From a bacterium (GTDB lineage Bacteria > UBP15 > UBA6099), in NCBI GenBank assembly GCA_029564595.1, contig JAKQPS010000176.1:78813-142812 (forward strand): a DNA stretch of 64,000 bases, given 5' to 3'. Made by a program: the position numbers and the translations under genes. The first letter of the stretch is position 1; each line of letters starts with the position of its first letter. Below the pieces are notes generated by a model that was given only the letters and a program-made list of their open reading frames with translations, was not told the origin of the DNA and searched no databases. Positions 8,523 through 18,111 of this stretch are shown here, piece by piece.

Positions 8523-10640
8523 TTATGGAGAAGCGATTTTTAGGATCACGCCTCTATTTGTTTTAATCCAGTAGCCTTTCCATGCGGATAGGCTGAATGA
8601 ACTGTTGCTCAGCCGGGCGGTGTAAGAACCGGAAGAATAGTCGTAAATATATCGGGACACCCATCCGATGGCTTCCGCTTCTGAGAGGGGGACTTCCGCC
8701 GGATTGTCCGTCAGCGCAACCCTGATACTGGAATCCGCCCACGGCACGGCGGCGTTGAATGGATTCCCGAACATGTTCCATCCGGAACCGAGAGGAACGG
8801 ACGCGGTTGAACCGGAAGACCGAGGGCAACCGTTTGCGGTTATGGGAGCGGGCGCCGTGTTGTTGAACCAGAATCCCCTGCCCGTCTGGCCGACTCCGGG
8901 AAATCCCGCGTCTGTGTCGGCGTAGAAAAGCTGTGTCGCGGGAGAATACGCTATGAGAGAGCCGGTATAGCTCAAAGCCGTCGCGGGCGCGGACGCGTTC
9001 GGCACGAACGGCAGAGAAACGAGATGCCACCCCGCCGCGAGGTTTCCGGATGTGAACGCGTTCGAGCATCCTGCGACCGCCGTCAGGCTGAGCGTGAAGC
9101 TCAGAGGCTCTCCGGAAACCGCCAGCGGGCTTGTGTTGTTCACCACTATCACTATTTTCGAGTAAGACGAGCCGAAGCCTTCGAGCGTGGTCGAGCCTGT
9201 TCCTGCCGCCGCGATGTCCAGATTGCTTACGGAGAACCCGCCTCCGCTGTTCACCGCTATTGCCGCCAGTTTCCATGTGGCGGAAGAAGGCCCGGTGAAG
9301 CTTATCGTCACCCTTCGCGCTGTCGTGTCCGGCGCGGTCACGGAGTAATACCTTGCGGCCAGATGCGCCAGCGTCTGCGTGCGCGACACCGGGAACGTCG
9401 ATGACAGCGCGGTCACAGTCACGTCCGGGAAATCCGGATGCGAACCGTCAACGAAATCTTTCGTGTAAAACGCCGTCGAGTAGTCCCTGTATACAGTCTC
9501 GATGTCCGTCCCGTACCCGGAAAGCAGAGAATCTATTAGCGGGACTTCGGTGACTTGTTCGGCGCACCACGTCTGGGCCGACAGCGAAAGGCAGTTCTGC
9601 TGAAGAGCTTTCCACAGGTCCATTACGAACTTGTCGCCCGTCACCCGTTCAGTGATATATCTTAAAAAAATCGCCGAGCCGTATTCGAGACCGCGGTCGG
9701 CTTTGTCTATAGGCTCGGATGTTCGGCTTTTCCTGTAAGTATCCACAAAGCCGAGATAGTCGTTCACGTCCGGATACACCTTTTCCTCCATCCACACAGA
9801 GGACATCTCCATGAGCCACGTGGAGGGGGAAATATGGTTCATGCCGAACTGGACGGCGTGGAAGAATTCATGCGCGGCCAGCACTTGGCTGAATTCTTCA
9901 AGAGTAATGCCTCCAAACCCATATGTGGCGTAATCGTTGTCTACTTCTATGAAAGATTCCGCGTAGGAGGGGTTGCTGTATTCAGTCGTTGTATGCGTGC
10001 GGCCGACATAGCCAGTCGGAATACCTGAATAGTCATTCATCAGATCGCAGACGTAAACCTCGTATTTTCCGCCGGTGGAAGTTCTGGGAGGGGCCGGAAG
10101 ACCGAGTTCGTTTATCTGTACGTCCCACACTTTTTCATAAATCGCCGCCAGCATATCTATGTAGTCCGCCGCCGCCGCGTGAGAGCCTGTAGCCGTATAA
10201 ATAATTTTAAAATTGGTAGTGACTCGGGTTGAAAGCGTAGAACTTGAAAGAGCGCTCTGGCAGGTCGTGGACGAGCCGAAGTTCAGCCACAGCCGCTGAT
10301 TTCCTTCCCAGTCGGTGACCTGAATTACCGAGGAAAGAGACTCGCGGGTCTGGGGCGAAAGGTTGTCCCAATTGCGGACGAGGCGAAGTCCCGCAAGAGT
10401 CGCGTCTACGCCGGGCCTGTGAGGCTCGGAAACGCCGATTCTGTCCGCCTCCGCCCCTTGAAGCTCCGCCTGCGCTCCCTCTTCGTAATAGTATCTGAAA
10501 TCATTGACAATGTCGGCTTCGGAAAAAGGCGTTTCTGCGAATACCGCTTGCGAAACGACCGCAACCGCGAATATAACCGCCACAAATGCTCTTTTTATGA
10601 GCGCCGCTCTTTTTACCTGTTGCATCACAGTTTTCTTCAT
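8523..10640 (-). CDS. Secreted zinc metalloprotease, MXAN_6640-like
   Basis: This 705-residue protein has a signal peptide (about 1-35). Near residue 260 it carries HEFFHAVQF, a zincin HExxH motif, followed about 20 residues later by WLMEMSSVWMEE, which can supply the third ligand. This arrangement fits the putative metalloprotease group typified by MXAN_6640 of Myxococcus; I recognise the group by motif only. A beta domain (about 410-525) follows. The last 174 residues form two half-repeats beginning AGWHLVSLPF and SGWNMFGNPF and ending WKGYWIKTNRG. This module also ends the giant protein encoded next door (10765-17214). The start is ATG 10640 after AAGGA, very close; an inner ATG at 10625 is possible. 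Export and surface action are inferred. Confidence 0.78.
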   Translation of the reverse strand: MKKTVMQQVKRAALIKRAFVAVIFAVAVVSQAVFAETPFSEADIVNDFRYYYEEGAQAELQGAEADRIGVSEPHRPGVDATLAGLRLVRNWDNLSPQTRESLSSVIQVTDWEGNQRLWLNFGSSTTCQSALSSSTLSTRVTTNFKIIYTATGSHAAAADYIDMLAAIYEKVWDVQINELGLPAPPRTSTGGKYEVYVCDLMNDYSGIPTGYVGRTHTTTEYSNPSYAESFIEVDNDYATYGFGGITLEEFSQVLAAHEFFHAVQFGMNHISPSTWLMEMSSVWMEEKVYPDVNDYLGFVDTYRKSRTSEPIDKADRGLEYGSAIFLRYITERVTGDKFVMDLWKALQQNCLSLSAQTWCAEQVTEVPLIDSLLSGYGTDIETVYRDYSTAFYTKDFVDGSHPDFPDVTVTALSSTFPVSRTQTLAHLAARYYSVTAPDTTARRVTISFTGPSSATWKLAAIAVNSGGGFSVSNLDIAAAGTGSTTLEGFGSSYSKIVIVVNNTSPLAVSGEPLSFTLSLTAVAGCSNAFTSGNLAAGWHLVSLPFVPNASAPATALSYTGSLIAYSPATQLFYADTDAGFPGVGQTGRGFWFNNTAPAPITANGCPRSSGSTASVPLGSGWNMFGNPFNAAVPWADSSIRVALTDNPAEVPLSEAEAIGWVSRYIYDYSSGSYTARLSNSSFSLSAWKGYWIKTNRGVILKIASP

Positions 10641-10764
10641 TCCTTAATAATAATCCCTATTATAAATTAATTCAAAATTAATCATAATGGAATAACTGTT
10701 ATCGGCAATGGAAAAAGCAGAAATATATTTCTTCGCCAAGGGAATAAATGGCGGGGTTCAGGAG

Positions 10765-13700
10765 TTATTCTTCGATGACGAACATGCTCGGAAAAACAAG
10801 CGCGCAACCGTCGCGATTCGCTTTGAGAGCGAAACCGCGCCACGGTTCGATAGTGACGCCATCCGTAATGCCGTACGGGCCGTCAAAATCGTTGGCGGCT
10901 GGATCGAACAGCCATATATTTGCGTCCGTGCATTCAGCGGCCTGAGTTGAACCCAGCGCGGACACCGTTCCATAGTAATCGACGGCTATCGACGCGCTCC
11001 ATGTCATTGATTTGTCGTATGGCACGCCGACGATATTCCATCCTTCTCTAATCGGGACGAGATTCGTGTTAGATTTGACGCCAGTGGCGGTGATTGTGCG
11101 GGCGGTTGGGAAAAATACCCAATACGCAATGCCGGGGACGGTGGGGTCCATTCCGACGTTGAAAACATATGTGTTGTTTTTGAGTTGGAAGAACTGCAGG
11201 TCTGTAACGCCGAGCGCCAGTCCGGGAGAGTAGCTGATAGAAGGCTGCATAGGGATTCCGACCAAGTTCCATCCGGGCTGAAAGTCGTGATTCATAACGA
11301 CGGGTGGCACTGAACGCACGATGATTATGGCGGCGGGGCTGAAGTCGCTGACGTTGCCCGCCAAGTCGGTGGCGCGGGCATATACGTAGTTGACTCCGAA
11401 CTGCAGACCAGAGATATACATCGAGTATGAGCCGTTCGAGGCGGTTATCGCTTTGCCGTCCGGCGTCGGCTTGACGTCTGGAATGTTGACGCACGCCGAA
11501 TTGGCGTATGACCATATCTGAAGAGTCCCGCAGGACTGGCTGGTATAGTCCTCGTCTATGCGGCCGTCGCCGTCGTTGTCTATGCCGTCGTCTGCGGTAA
11601 GCGGGGTTATGCGCAATACGGCGAACGCTTCGACCGTCGCGTAAACCTCCGGCAATCCTCCCTGATCCAGAACTATGCCTGAACCTGTCGTCTGATCGAA
11701 ATATGTTTCGACGTTCTGAAGAGTAAGCGAAGGAGCGCGCGGAGGCTTGGTGTCGATTACGAACCTGTCCCCGATCAGAGGCGCGGAGGCGGAAGCTTGG
11801 TTTCCGGCGACATCCGTCGCGTTCATCGTAACGTAAGCAATGCCGTCCTCGTGAGTCGAGCCGTTGTCCGTCATGGCCTGATATGAGTAAGAATAAAGAA
11901 AATCGCTGCCTGAGACCGCAGTCACAGCCGCGGAAACCGCGTCGCCGGTTCCCTGCTGCTCTACATTCACTGTGGGAGCCTCGTCTAGCAACTCATAGGA
12001 TCGGATTCTCATATATATATTGCCTGCCTTGGTGATTGGCAGGAGATTGATATCCTTATCGATTGTGAATGAAAAATTAGAGTCCTTCCAATATGTGATT
12101 TCGAACTTGGGAGGTTTGGTGTCGATGGCGAGATATCCGCCAATGTCAGGAACGGTTCCGGCGGGAGTGGTGTTGCCCTGTTTGTCCGTGCCGATTACGA
12201 CAATTTTCGCGTCGCCGTCCACATAGGTGGGAGAGCTTTCGGCGCTTACCAAGAACGAGCCTTTGAACTGTGTGAACGAGCCGCCGATGGAAGTTGTGGT
12301 AACGTTTGCGACGCCATAGCTGCCTTGAGTTTCCACGCTGAATTTCGGCGGGTTCGGATTGCCGCTCAATTCGAGGTCTTCTGACGCTGAAATGAGCATA
12401 TAGACCATGCCGGCTTTTGCCGTCTGTTTGGTGGAAGCCGGGGTGACGGGCGGCAAAGGCTGGGTTAAATTGGTGTCGCTGAAGTACGTCACGTTGAACT
12501 TTGGCGGGCCGGAATCGCGCACTATGACGCATTTGCCGAGCGCGGCGTTGTAGAACGGGGTGAGCGGCGAGCAACCGCGCGTTCCAGAGTTGCCTCCGGC
12601 GTCTATCACCAGACCTTCGATTATATTCGCCCCTTCCGCGAGGAAAATTCCCGGCGGGTCTTCGTCGATAAGGCCGTCAAAGTCGTCGTCTGAGCCGTTT
12701 ACCGGATCTTCGTCGACAGCTCCGTCGCTGTCGTAATCGATTCCCAGAGAGAACTGACCGGCGGCGTTGGTAAAAACAGTTCCAATATACAGGTTATTTA
12801 CATATATATTGACGCGAGAGTTGGCTTCCGCAGGGTTGGCCGTAAAGCCGGTCAGCGGCGAAGTGGTCAGAGTGGTGGGCGTTGTGACGCCGTTGAAGAT
12901 CGGCGGGCCGGGAGGCTCGGTGTCAACGTTGAACGCGTACACCACGCTCGACGAGCTTCTGTTGAAAGCCTGATCGTAAGAGTAAATTCTCCAGTAGTAT
13001 TTTCCGTCCTGAAGTTCATGGGCGAAGCAGGATGAAGCCGTTCCGTCCCAAGAACATTTAGTGTCGGCCACGCACGATGTCTGATCGGAATAGTTCGCGC
13101 ATCTGCCGGGCAGAAGGATGTCCGCCGGCAATATCGTTATGCTGAATGTGGTCGAATAGTTGTCGTCTTGAACGTCTTTGTCCACGATTATAGAAGAGAA
13201 ATTGGATTGTTGAGAGACTTGGACTTTGTACTTTAACATATCGGACGCGCGCGGTGAAATCCTCCAGCGCAGGTTCGGCGTCGAGTCGCTGACTATCTGG
13301 TTGTGAGTCGGCTCTATCGGGGCCGGGGCGGCGGGCGGAACAGTGTCCACCGTGAAGCTGCCTGTCGTGTAGATGACGTTGCCTGCGAGGTCTCTTACGA
13401 AATACGGGCTGTTTGGATCGATGTCTCCGACTGTTATCGAAGCGGTCCCGTTGTACGCCGCGCCTGATACTATGTTGTACGCGCCCGCATAATCGTATTG
13501 AGAATCCGCTTGGTATTCGAGTTCGATATAGCAGCCGCTTCCGGGTTGAGGGCCGAACGAGCCGACATCCTCGTCAATGTGTCCGTCGCCGTCGTCGTCT
13601 ATGCCGTTAAGGTATTCCTCGTCGATGAGTCCGTCGCAGTCGTTATCCAGCCCGTCATTGAGGACGGGCGTGGCGTGGAAGTTCGCCTGTTTGACGCGGG

Positions 13701-16700
13701 CGCGGAAGGAGTCGCCGACATATTTCGACACCGAGCAGGCCACTCGAACACCGTCGCCGTCCGGCGTCAACTCCAGCTCTCCCTCGACGCCGTTTCGGTT
13801 GACGTCCAGTCCGGCGAGCAGAGGCGTTGCCGCGCACTGGATTTCAGGGGGCTGCGAGTCCACCATGAATTTGTCGCCTGACGCGGGAGCCTGATGATTC
13901 AGGATGTTTCCATACAGGTCTCGCGTTGTGAAATACAAATACGCCAAACCGTCCGAATAGACTTGTCCGGCTCCTATTGCGTCCACTTGAAAATCCGCTT
14001 TAAAGACGGTGTTGGAACCCGGAGGCCACGGGGTGGCGGTAAACGGGCCGGCTTTCTTCTGTCCCTGCTGCCATGTCTCGAAAGTCGGCTCATAACCGCT
14101 TGGTATCGGCTCATGCGAAGTGATAATTAGACAAACGGCCTGATTCGGGTTGCTCGTGGTGTCGCTGGTGACAGGCGTTCCGTCCGGCAGGGTGGGCATT
14201 GGCTCGGTGCAATCAATGTCGCTGAAATAAGCCACCGAGAGCTGCGGGGGAAGGGTGTCTATGCCGAAAGTGAAATAAGGCGTCGCGGTGGCGGTCATCG
14301 GCAATGGATTCCATGGGCCGATGTTGCCCGCCTTGTCGAACGCGGCTACCCGCCAGTAATACGGCTCGTCGAGCGTTCTCTGCGGCATGGTGGGCAGGTT
14401 GATGGAGACCTGATTGACCGAGTTGTTGTTTATCACAAGAGTGCCGTCGTCGAAGCCGGCAGTGGTCGAGACCTGAAGCCACCATTTGGATATTTCCCAA
14501 CCGGCGGTGGCTCCAGCGGCGCACGGAACTCCAAGGTAGTTTTGAGTTACGCTCACATCCTCGTCGATAAATCCGTCGCCGTCGTCGTCAATCCCGTTAT
14601 AGCATTCCTCGTCCGTTCTGCCGTCGAAGTCGTTGTCCGTTCCGTCTGACAACATAGTCCACTTGAGGGTCGGGTTGTTCACGGTCGGGGCGGAGGGGGA
14701 ACAAGACATTGCGGCGCGGGCGATTATGCCGTCGCAGGGCGCGACCGGCAGGGACGCCGAGGGAACGCCCGGCGGCGTCATGCGAATCGCGAAGAACTGC
14801 CCGCTGCTGATGGCCGTGTCAGGCTCGGCGGTCCCGAATTCAGGAATAACCCAGTTGGGAATCCCGTCCGGCAAACCGGGAGGATATGTGTCGTCGCTTA
14901 GTTTTCCGCTGTCGTACTGGTCGGCGGCGGCCTGATAGTCGTAGCGGTGCCATTTGCGGTTGTGCATCTGGTCGCGCGCTTCTATGGTTATGGCCGCGTA
15001 CCCGTCGTTGTGCGTGGCGGCAGCCACCGCGTGGCAGCCTCTGAATGTTTTGCATCTGTTTGTGGCGTCGTCATACGCGTTGCAGCCTGAGCCTGTGCAG
15101 TAGTCGCAGGTCGGGCTTTGATTGCAGGTGGCGTACACCTGTTCCTGAACCCATTCGTCCGGCTGCGGTTTGCCCATGTACGCCGGGACTCTCGAATCGG
15201 GTTTGAAGATGTAAACGGAAGGAGTCGCGCCGAGGAAGTCGTCCGTCGATTCCACTTCGAAATAAACGGTTCCCTCCGGAACGATCGACATGGTCTGAGT
15301 TGTGACGCCGCCGTCGTTGTCGTGGTCGACAATCGCAAAAGTCGAAGAGTATGAACTGTTCGAATAATACCTAGCGCGCAGAGTCGGCGGGCTGTTGTCG
15401 AAGGAGACTGAGCCGCCGGCCGTCGGAGCAACCGCGTCAACTTCGTTGCCCACGCCGTCAGAGGCTGTGAATGTGACGGCGTAAATCCCTTCGTCTTCTA
15501 TTCCGGGAAGAGTCGGCGCGCCGGAAATATCCCATCTGTATCTGTAAACAGTCTGCCCGAAGGGAAGCCCGACGCATTCGGGATGCGTGGTCAATCCGTC
15601 CTGAGTGCAGACGACGGTCATTTTATTGTCGGTGTGAGCCACGCCGGGAACGCGCGCGCGCGGGTCGGGGCCGGTGATGAATATTCTCGGATGCGGCAGG
15701 CATCTGGGCGAAGCGGTGTTGTACGTCTGGTGGAAACTGTAATAGTAGTTGGGCGAACAGAAGTACGACGCCGAGTCCTTTCCGGCGACTCCGTTGGCTA
15801 TCTCGTCGACATATCCGTTGCCGTCGTTGTCTATGCGGTCGTTGACGTTGTACGGAGGGCGAGTCACTCCCGCGCACCAGCTCGTATCCTCGTCTATCTG
15901 ACCGTCCGCGTCGTTGTCCACGTTGTCAAACCCGCAGGCTTCTTCATCCGTAGAGCCATCGACATCTCTGTCCACAAACGGCGCTGCGGCAACGTTCCAG
16001 ACATCGCCGTCTCCGGCCATCACAGGCGCGCCGTAGCGGTTATACACTAAAGGAACGCCGTATTGGTTTTCGGGCGCGAACAGTGGTTCGCTGACCGTTA
16101 TTTTCAAATGTATGTATCGGGGCGGCGTCACGTCGCAGGTGGCGGGATTGAACCTGCAAGCGTTGCTGGTGACCACCGGATTGCCAAAAGTGTCGAGAGG
16201 AAACTTGTCTGAAAACCCTGTCGCTTCGTCAAATTGCGTGTAGTAATCGACGGACAGGAACTGAGGCGGTTTGCTGTCCGGAGCCAAGCATTTCTCAAAA
16301 GCGGTCACTGATGGATTATTTAACTCCTCCATCGTCGCGCTTGTGTTTCCGGCTGTGTCTATAAGCCTCATTACATAGCAATACGTGGTCGGCGGATTAG
16401 CAAATCTGTCGGCATTGAGCGAAGGTATAGTGTCGAGCAAATAGTCCACATCTCCGGGAAAAACCGAGCCTGCTATGTTTCCCGTCGTGGCGTATGGGGT
16501 TGGCCACTGCCTTCTTATCGACTGAACCAGACTCCAAGACATGCTTTTGTTGCACTGCCAGCATGTTTCGCCGTCCGGGCCGCAGGAAGGACAACTTTTT
16601 CCATTGGCTCCGTCGGGGTCGCCTCCGAACTCGCCGGTCGGATCATTCACGAGGAAATTCCATAATGAGCCGCCGTTGGGCATCGGAACTATCGGCAATG

Positions 16701-17214
16701 TCCTCAGTTTTCCCGCGTCCGTCTTCGGCTTCTTCCTGTCCAGCCGGATTCCATTCGGATATCTCCATAACTTGCCGCTGTTCTGCTCCGGGAGATAAAG
16801 CTCGCACCAGATTTCATTGTTGACCAGATCGAGCGTCGCTATTGCGACTTGGTCGAAATCAGTTATGTTGATATATGGGAACGTAACGTTGTTAGTGTCG
16901 TCTGTTTGGAAGCTGGCCTGCTGATGCGTTATGTTCACCCTCGTGGCTCCGCACATAAGGTACATCGTGTTGAATCCGAGAGTGTCTCCGTCCGTGAATC
17001 CCTCAATGCCTCTTATCCTCATGATGGGTCCGGGAACGGCTTGTGTCGCGTCTGCTTGAAGCTCGACGTAAGACACATCGCTTCCAATCGGTCTGCTAGC
17101 CTTCGACACAGCGGCCTGCGCGCCCGACGACCAAAACGCCAATAACGCCGCCAGCCCTAAAACAATGGCAAGCCTAACGACCATCGGCGTTGTTGTCCGA
17201 CCGTTAAGAATCAT
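10765..17214 (-). CDS. Giant secreted protein with Ig-like repeats and MopE-type calcium motifs
   Basis: This 2149-residue protein has a signal peptide (about 1-34). It is built from repeated beta-sandwich units of about 170-200 residues with linkers such as VIDTKPP, TDxxGN and an internal YxDGxA strand. Ten aspartate-rich loops of the DNDGDGxIDED type, the putative metal-binding motif of MopE-like proteins, occur mostly in pairs near 11545-11590, 12650-12745, 13565-13660, 14545-14645 and 15795-15985. Each pair interrupts a beta unit. Cysteine-rich stretches such as CPSCGPDGETCWQC lie near the N terminus. The C-terminal 174 residues are homologous to the end of the neighbouring metalloprotease. 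It is probably a calcium-stabilised surface or matrix protein; the exact role is unknown. Confidence 0.85.
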   Translation of the reverse strand: MILNGRTTTPMVVRLAIVLGLAALLAFWSSGAQAAVSKASRPIGSDVSYVELQADATQAVPGPIMRIRGIEGFTDGDTLGFNTMYLMCGATRVNITHQQASFQTDDTNNVTFPYINITDFDQVAIATLDLVNNEIWCELYLPEQNSGKLWRYPNGIRLDRKKPKTDAGKLRTLPIVPMPNGGSLWNFLVNDPTGEFGGDPDGANGKSCPSCGPDGETCWQCNKSMSWSLVQSIRRQWPTPYATTGNIAGSVFPGDVDYLLDTIPSLNADRFANPPTTYCYVMRLIDTAGNTSATMEELNNPSVTAFEKCLAPDSKPPQFLSVDYYTQFDEATGFSDKFPLDTFGNPVVTSNACRFNPATCDVTPPRYIHLKITVSEPLFAPENQYGVPLVYNRYGAPVMAGDGDVWNVAAAPFVDRDVDGSTDEEACGFDNVDNDADGQIDEDTSWCAGVTRPPYNVNDRIDNDGNGYVDEIANGVAGKDSASYFCSPNYYYSFHQTYNTASPRCLPHPRIFITGPDPRARVPGVAHTDNKMTVVCTQDGLTTHPECVGLPFGQTVYRYRWDISGAPTLPGIEDEGIYAVTFTASDGVGNEVDAVAPTAGGSVSFDNSPPTLRARYYSNSSYSSTFAIVDHDNDGGVTTQTMSIVPEGTVYFEVESTDDFLGATPSVYIFKPDSRVPAYMGKPQPDEWVQEQVYATCNQSPTCDYCTGSGCNAYDDATNRCKTFRGCHAVAAATHNDGYAAITIEARDQMHNRKWHRYDYQAAADQYDSGKLSDDTYPPGLPDGIPNWVIPEFGTAEPDTAISSGQFFAIRMTPPGVPSASLPVAPCDGIIARAAMSCSPSAPTVNNPTLKWTMLSDGTDNDFDGRTDEECYNGIDDDGDGFIDEDVSVTQNYLGVPCAAGATAGWEISKWWLQVSTTAGFDDGTLVINNNSVNQVSINLPTMPQRTLDEPYYWRVAAFDKAGNIGPWNPLPMTATATPYFTFGIDTLPPQLSVAYFSDIDCTEPMPTLPDGTPVTSDTTSNPNQAVCLIITSHEPIPSGYEPTFETWQQGQKKAGPFTATPWPPGSNTVFKADFQVDAIGAGQVYSDGLAYLYFTTRDLYGNILNHQAPASGDKFMVDSQPPEIQCAATPLLAGLDVNRNGVEGELELTPDGDGVRVACSVSKYVGDSFRARVKQANFHATPVLNDGLDNDCDGLIDEEYLNGIDDDGDGHIDEDVGSFGPQPGSGCYIELEYQADSQYDYAGAYNIVSGAAYNGTASITVGDIDPNSPYFVRDLAGNVIYTTGSFTVDTVPPAAPAPIEPTHNQIVSDSTPNLRWRISPRASDMLKYKVQVSQQSNFSSIIVDKDVQDDNYSTTFSITILPADILLPGRCANYSDQTSCVADTKCSWDGTASSCFAHELQDGKYYWRIYSYDQAFNRSSSSVVYAFNVDTEPPGPPIFNGVTTPTTLTTSPLTGFTANPAEANSRVNIYVNNLYIGTVFTNAAGQFSLGIDYDSDGAVDEDPVNGSDDDFDGLIDEDPPGIFLAEGANIIEGLVIDAGGNSGTRGCSPLTPFYNAALGKCVIVRDSGPPKFNVTYFSDTNLTQPLPPVTPASTKQTAKAGMVYMLISASEDLELSGNPNPPKFSVETQGSYGVANVTTTSIGGSFTQFKGSFLVSAESSPTYVDGDAKIVVIGTDKQGNTTPAGTVPDIGGYLAIDTKPPKFEITYWKDSNFSFTIDKDINLLPITKAGNIYMRIRSYELLDEAPTVNVEQQGTGDAVSAAVTAVSGSDFLYSYSYQAMTDNGSTHEDGIAYVTMNATDVAGNQASASAPLIGDRFVIDTKPPRAPSLTLQNVETYFDQTTGSGIVLDQGGLPEVYATVEAFAVLRITPLTADDGIDNDGDGRIDEDYTSQSCGTLQIWSYANSACVNIPDVKPTPDGKAITASNGSYSMYISGLQFGVNYVYARATDLAGNVSDFSPAAIIIVRSVPPVVMNHDFQPGWNLVGIPMQPSISYSPGLALGVTDLQFFQLKNNTYVFNVGMDPTVPGIAYWVFFPTARTITATGVKSNTNLVPIREGWNIVGVPYDKSMTWSASIAVDYYGTVSALGSTQAAECTDANIWLFDPAANDFDGPYGITDGVTIEPWRGFALKANRDGCALVFPSMFVIEE

Positions 17215-17315
17215 ATTTCCCGACTTTCAACTTTCGACCTTATTTTACCATACAGTGTTAAAACACAACAAGTTTTTAATATAGATTAAGCGTGACAAAT
17301 AAGTGATAAAGATGG

Positions 17316-17951
17316 TTATTCCACGTAATTAAATGCGAAAATGGGCACTGGATCTTCAAGATTCAGTATGAATTTTAATTCTGTTCCCGTGTCCGCAGTA
17401 TGGTAAGGGACACCCCCGGCCCGGACGGCCTCGAAGGTTTTTACCATCGCGGAATTGTCGTAATGAACAAGACCGTAGACGGATTTGAAGCCGCAGTCCC
17501 GCGCCACGATGAGCAGATAATTGAGAAGCGCCGTCCCGATGCCGTTCCCCTGCCACGGGTCTCCGATGACTATCGCCATCTCGGCGGTTCCCTCCTCGTC
17601 TTTGGGCGTGTTGTATCTGGCCGAGCCTGTTATCATGGGCGCGCCGTCTTTGGTTTCCTCGGACACTATGGCCATGTGGCGGACGTAATCGATATTGGTG
17701 AAGCGGCTGAGCTTGGAAGGAGGGATTCTCGCGGATGTGAAAAACCTGTGGAATATCGTCTGTTTGGAGAACGCGCTGTAGAGGCGTATCATCAGGTCGT
17801 TGTCTCCGGGATGCACCGGCCTGAACGTCATCTCCCTGCCCCGCGCCACAACTTTCTTCACATATTTCGCCGGATAGTTTTCGGGCAGCACATAGTCAGG
17901 GTCGCTCTGATACGAGCCTCCGGGCATCTGAAAGTCAATGCCTACTACCAT
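17316..17951 (-). CDS. GNAT-family N-acetyltransferase
   Basis: This 211-residue protein has one GNAT domain. The acetyl-CoA loop is WQGNGIGTALLNYLL (about residues 133-147), preceded by a beta strand ending AEMAIVIGD. The family moves an acetyl group from acetyl-CoA to an amine. The N-terminal part (REMTFRPVHPGDNDLMIRLYSAFS, read in pieces) resembles the acetyltransferase module of bacterial protein lysine acetyltransferases of the Pat type, where it follows an ADP-forming acyl-CoA synthetase part; that part is absent here. Protein acetylation is therefore possible but not shown. ATG 17951 follows AAAGG at a rather long distance. Confidence 0.82.
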   Translation of the reverse strand: MVVGIDFQMPGGSYQSDPDYVLPENYPAKYVKKVVARGREMTFRPVHPGDNDLMIRLYSAFSKQTIFHRFFTSARIPPSKLSRFTNIDYVRHMAIVSEETKDGAPMITGSARYNTPKDEEGTAEMAIVIGDPWQGNGIGTALLNYLLIVARDCGFKSVYGLVHYDNSAMVKTFEAVRAGGVPYHTADTGTELKFILNLEDPVPIFAFNYVE

Positions 17952-18111
17952 GATACGGAGAACCTTTCTTTTAACTATATGATAAACGAGAATGCGGATT
18001 CAGCGCAAGGCGGGCAAGCCCGATTCGGTTTGATTCATGATTGATGTTAATGCCGTCTACTCTGCGATTGCCGGCTTATTGCGGAAAGTCGCGCTCCGGC
18101 TCTGCCGGGTA

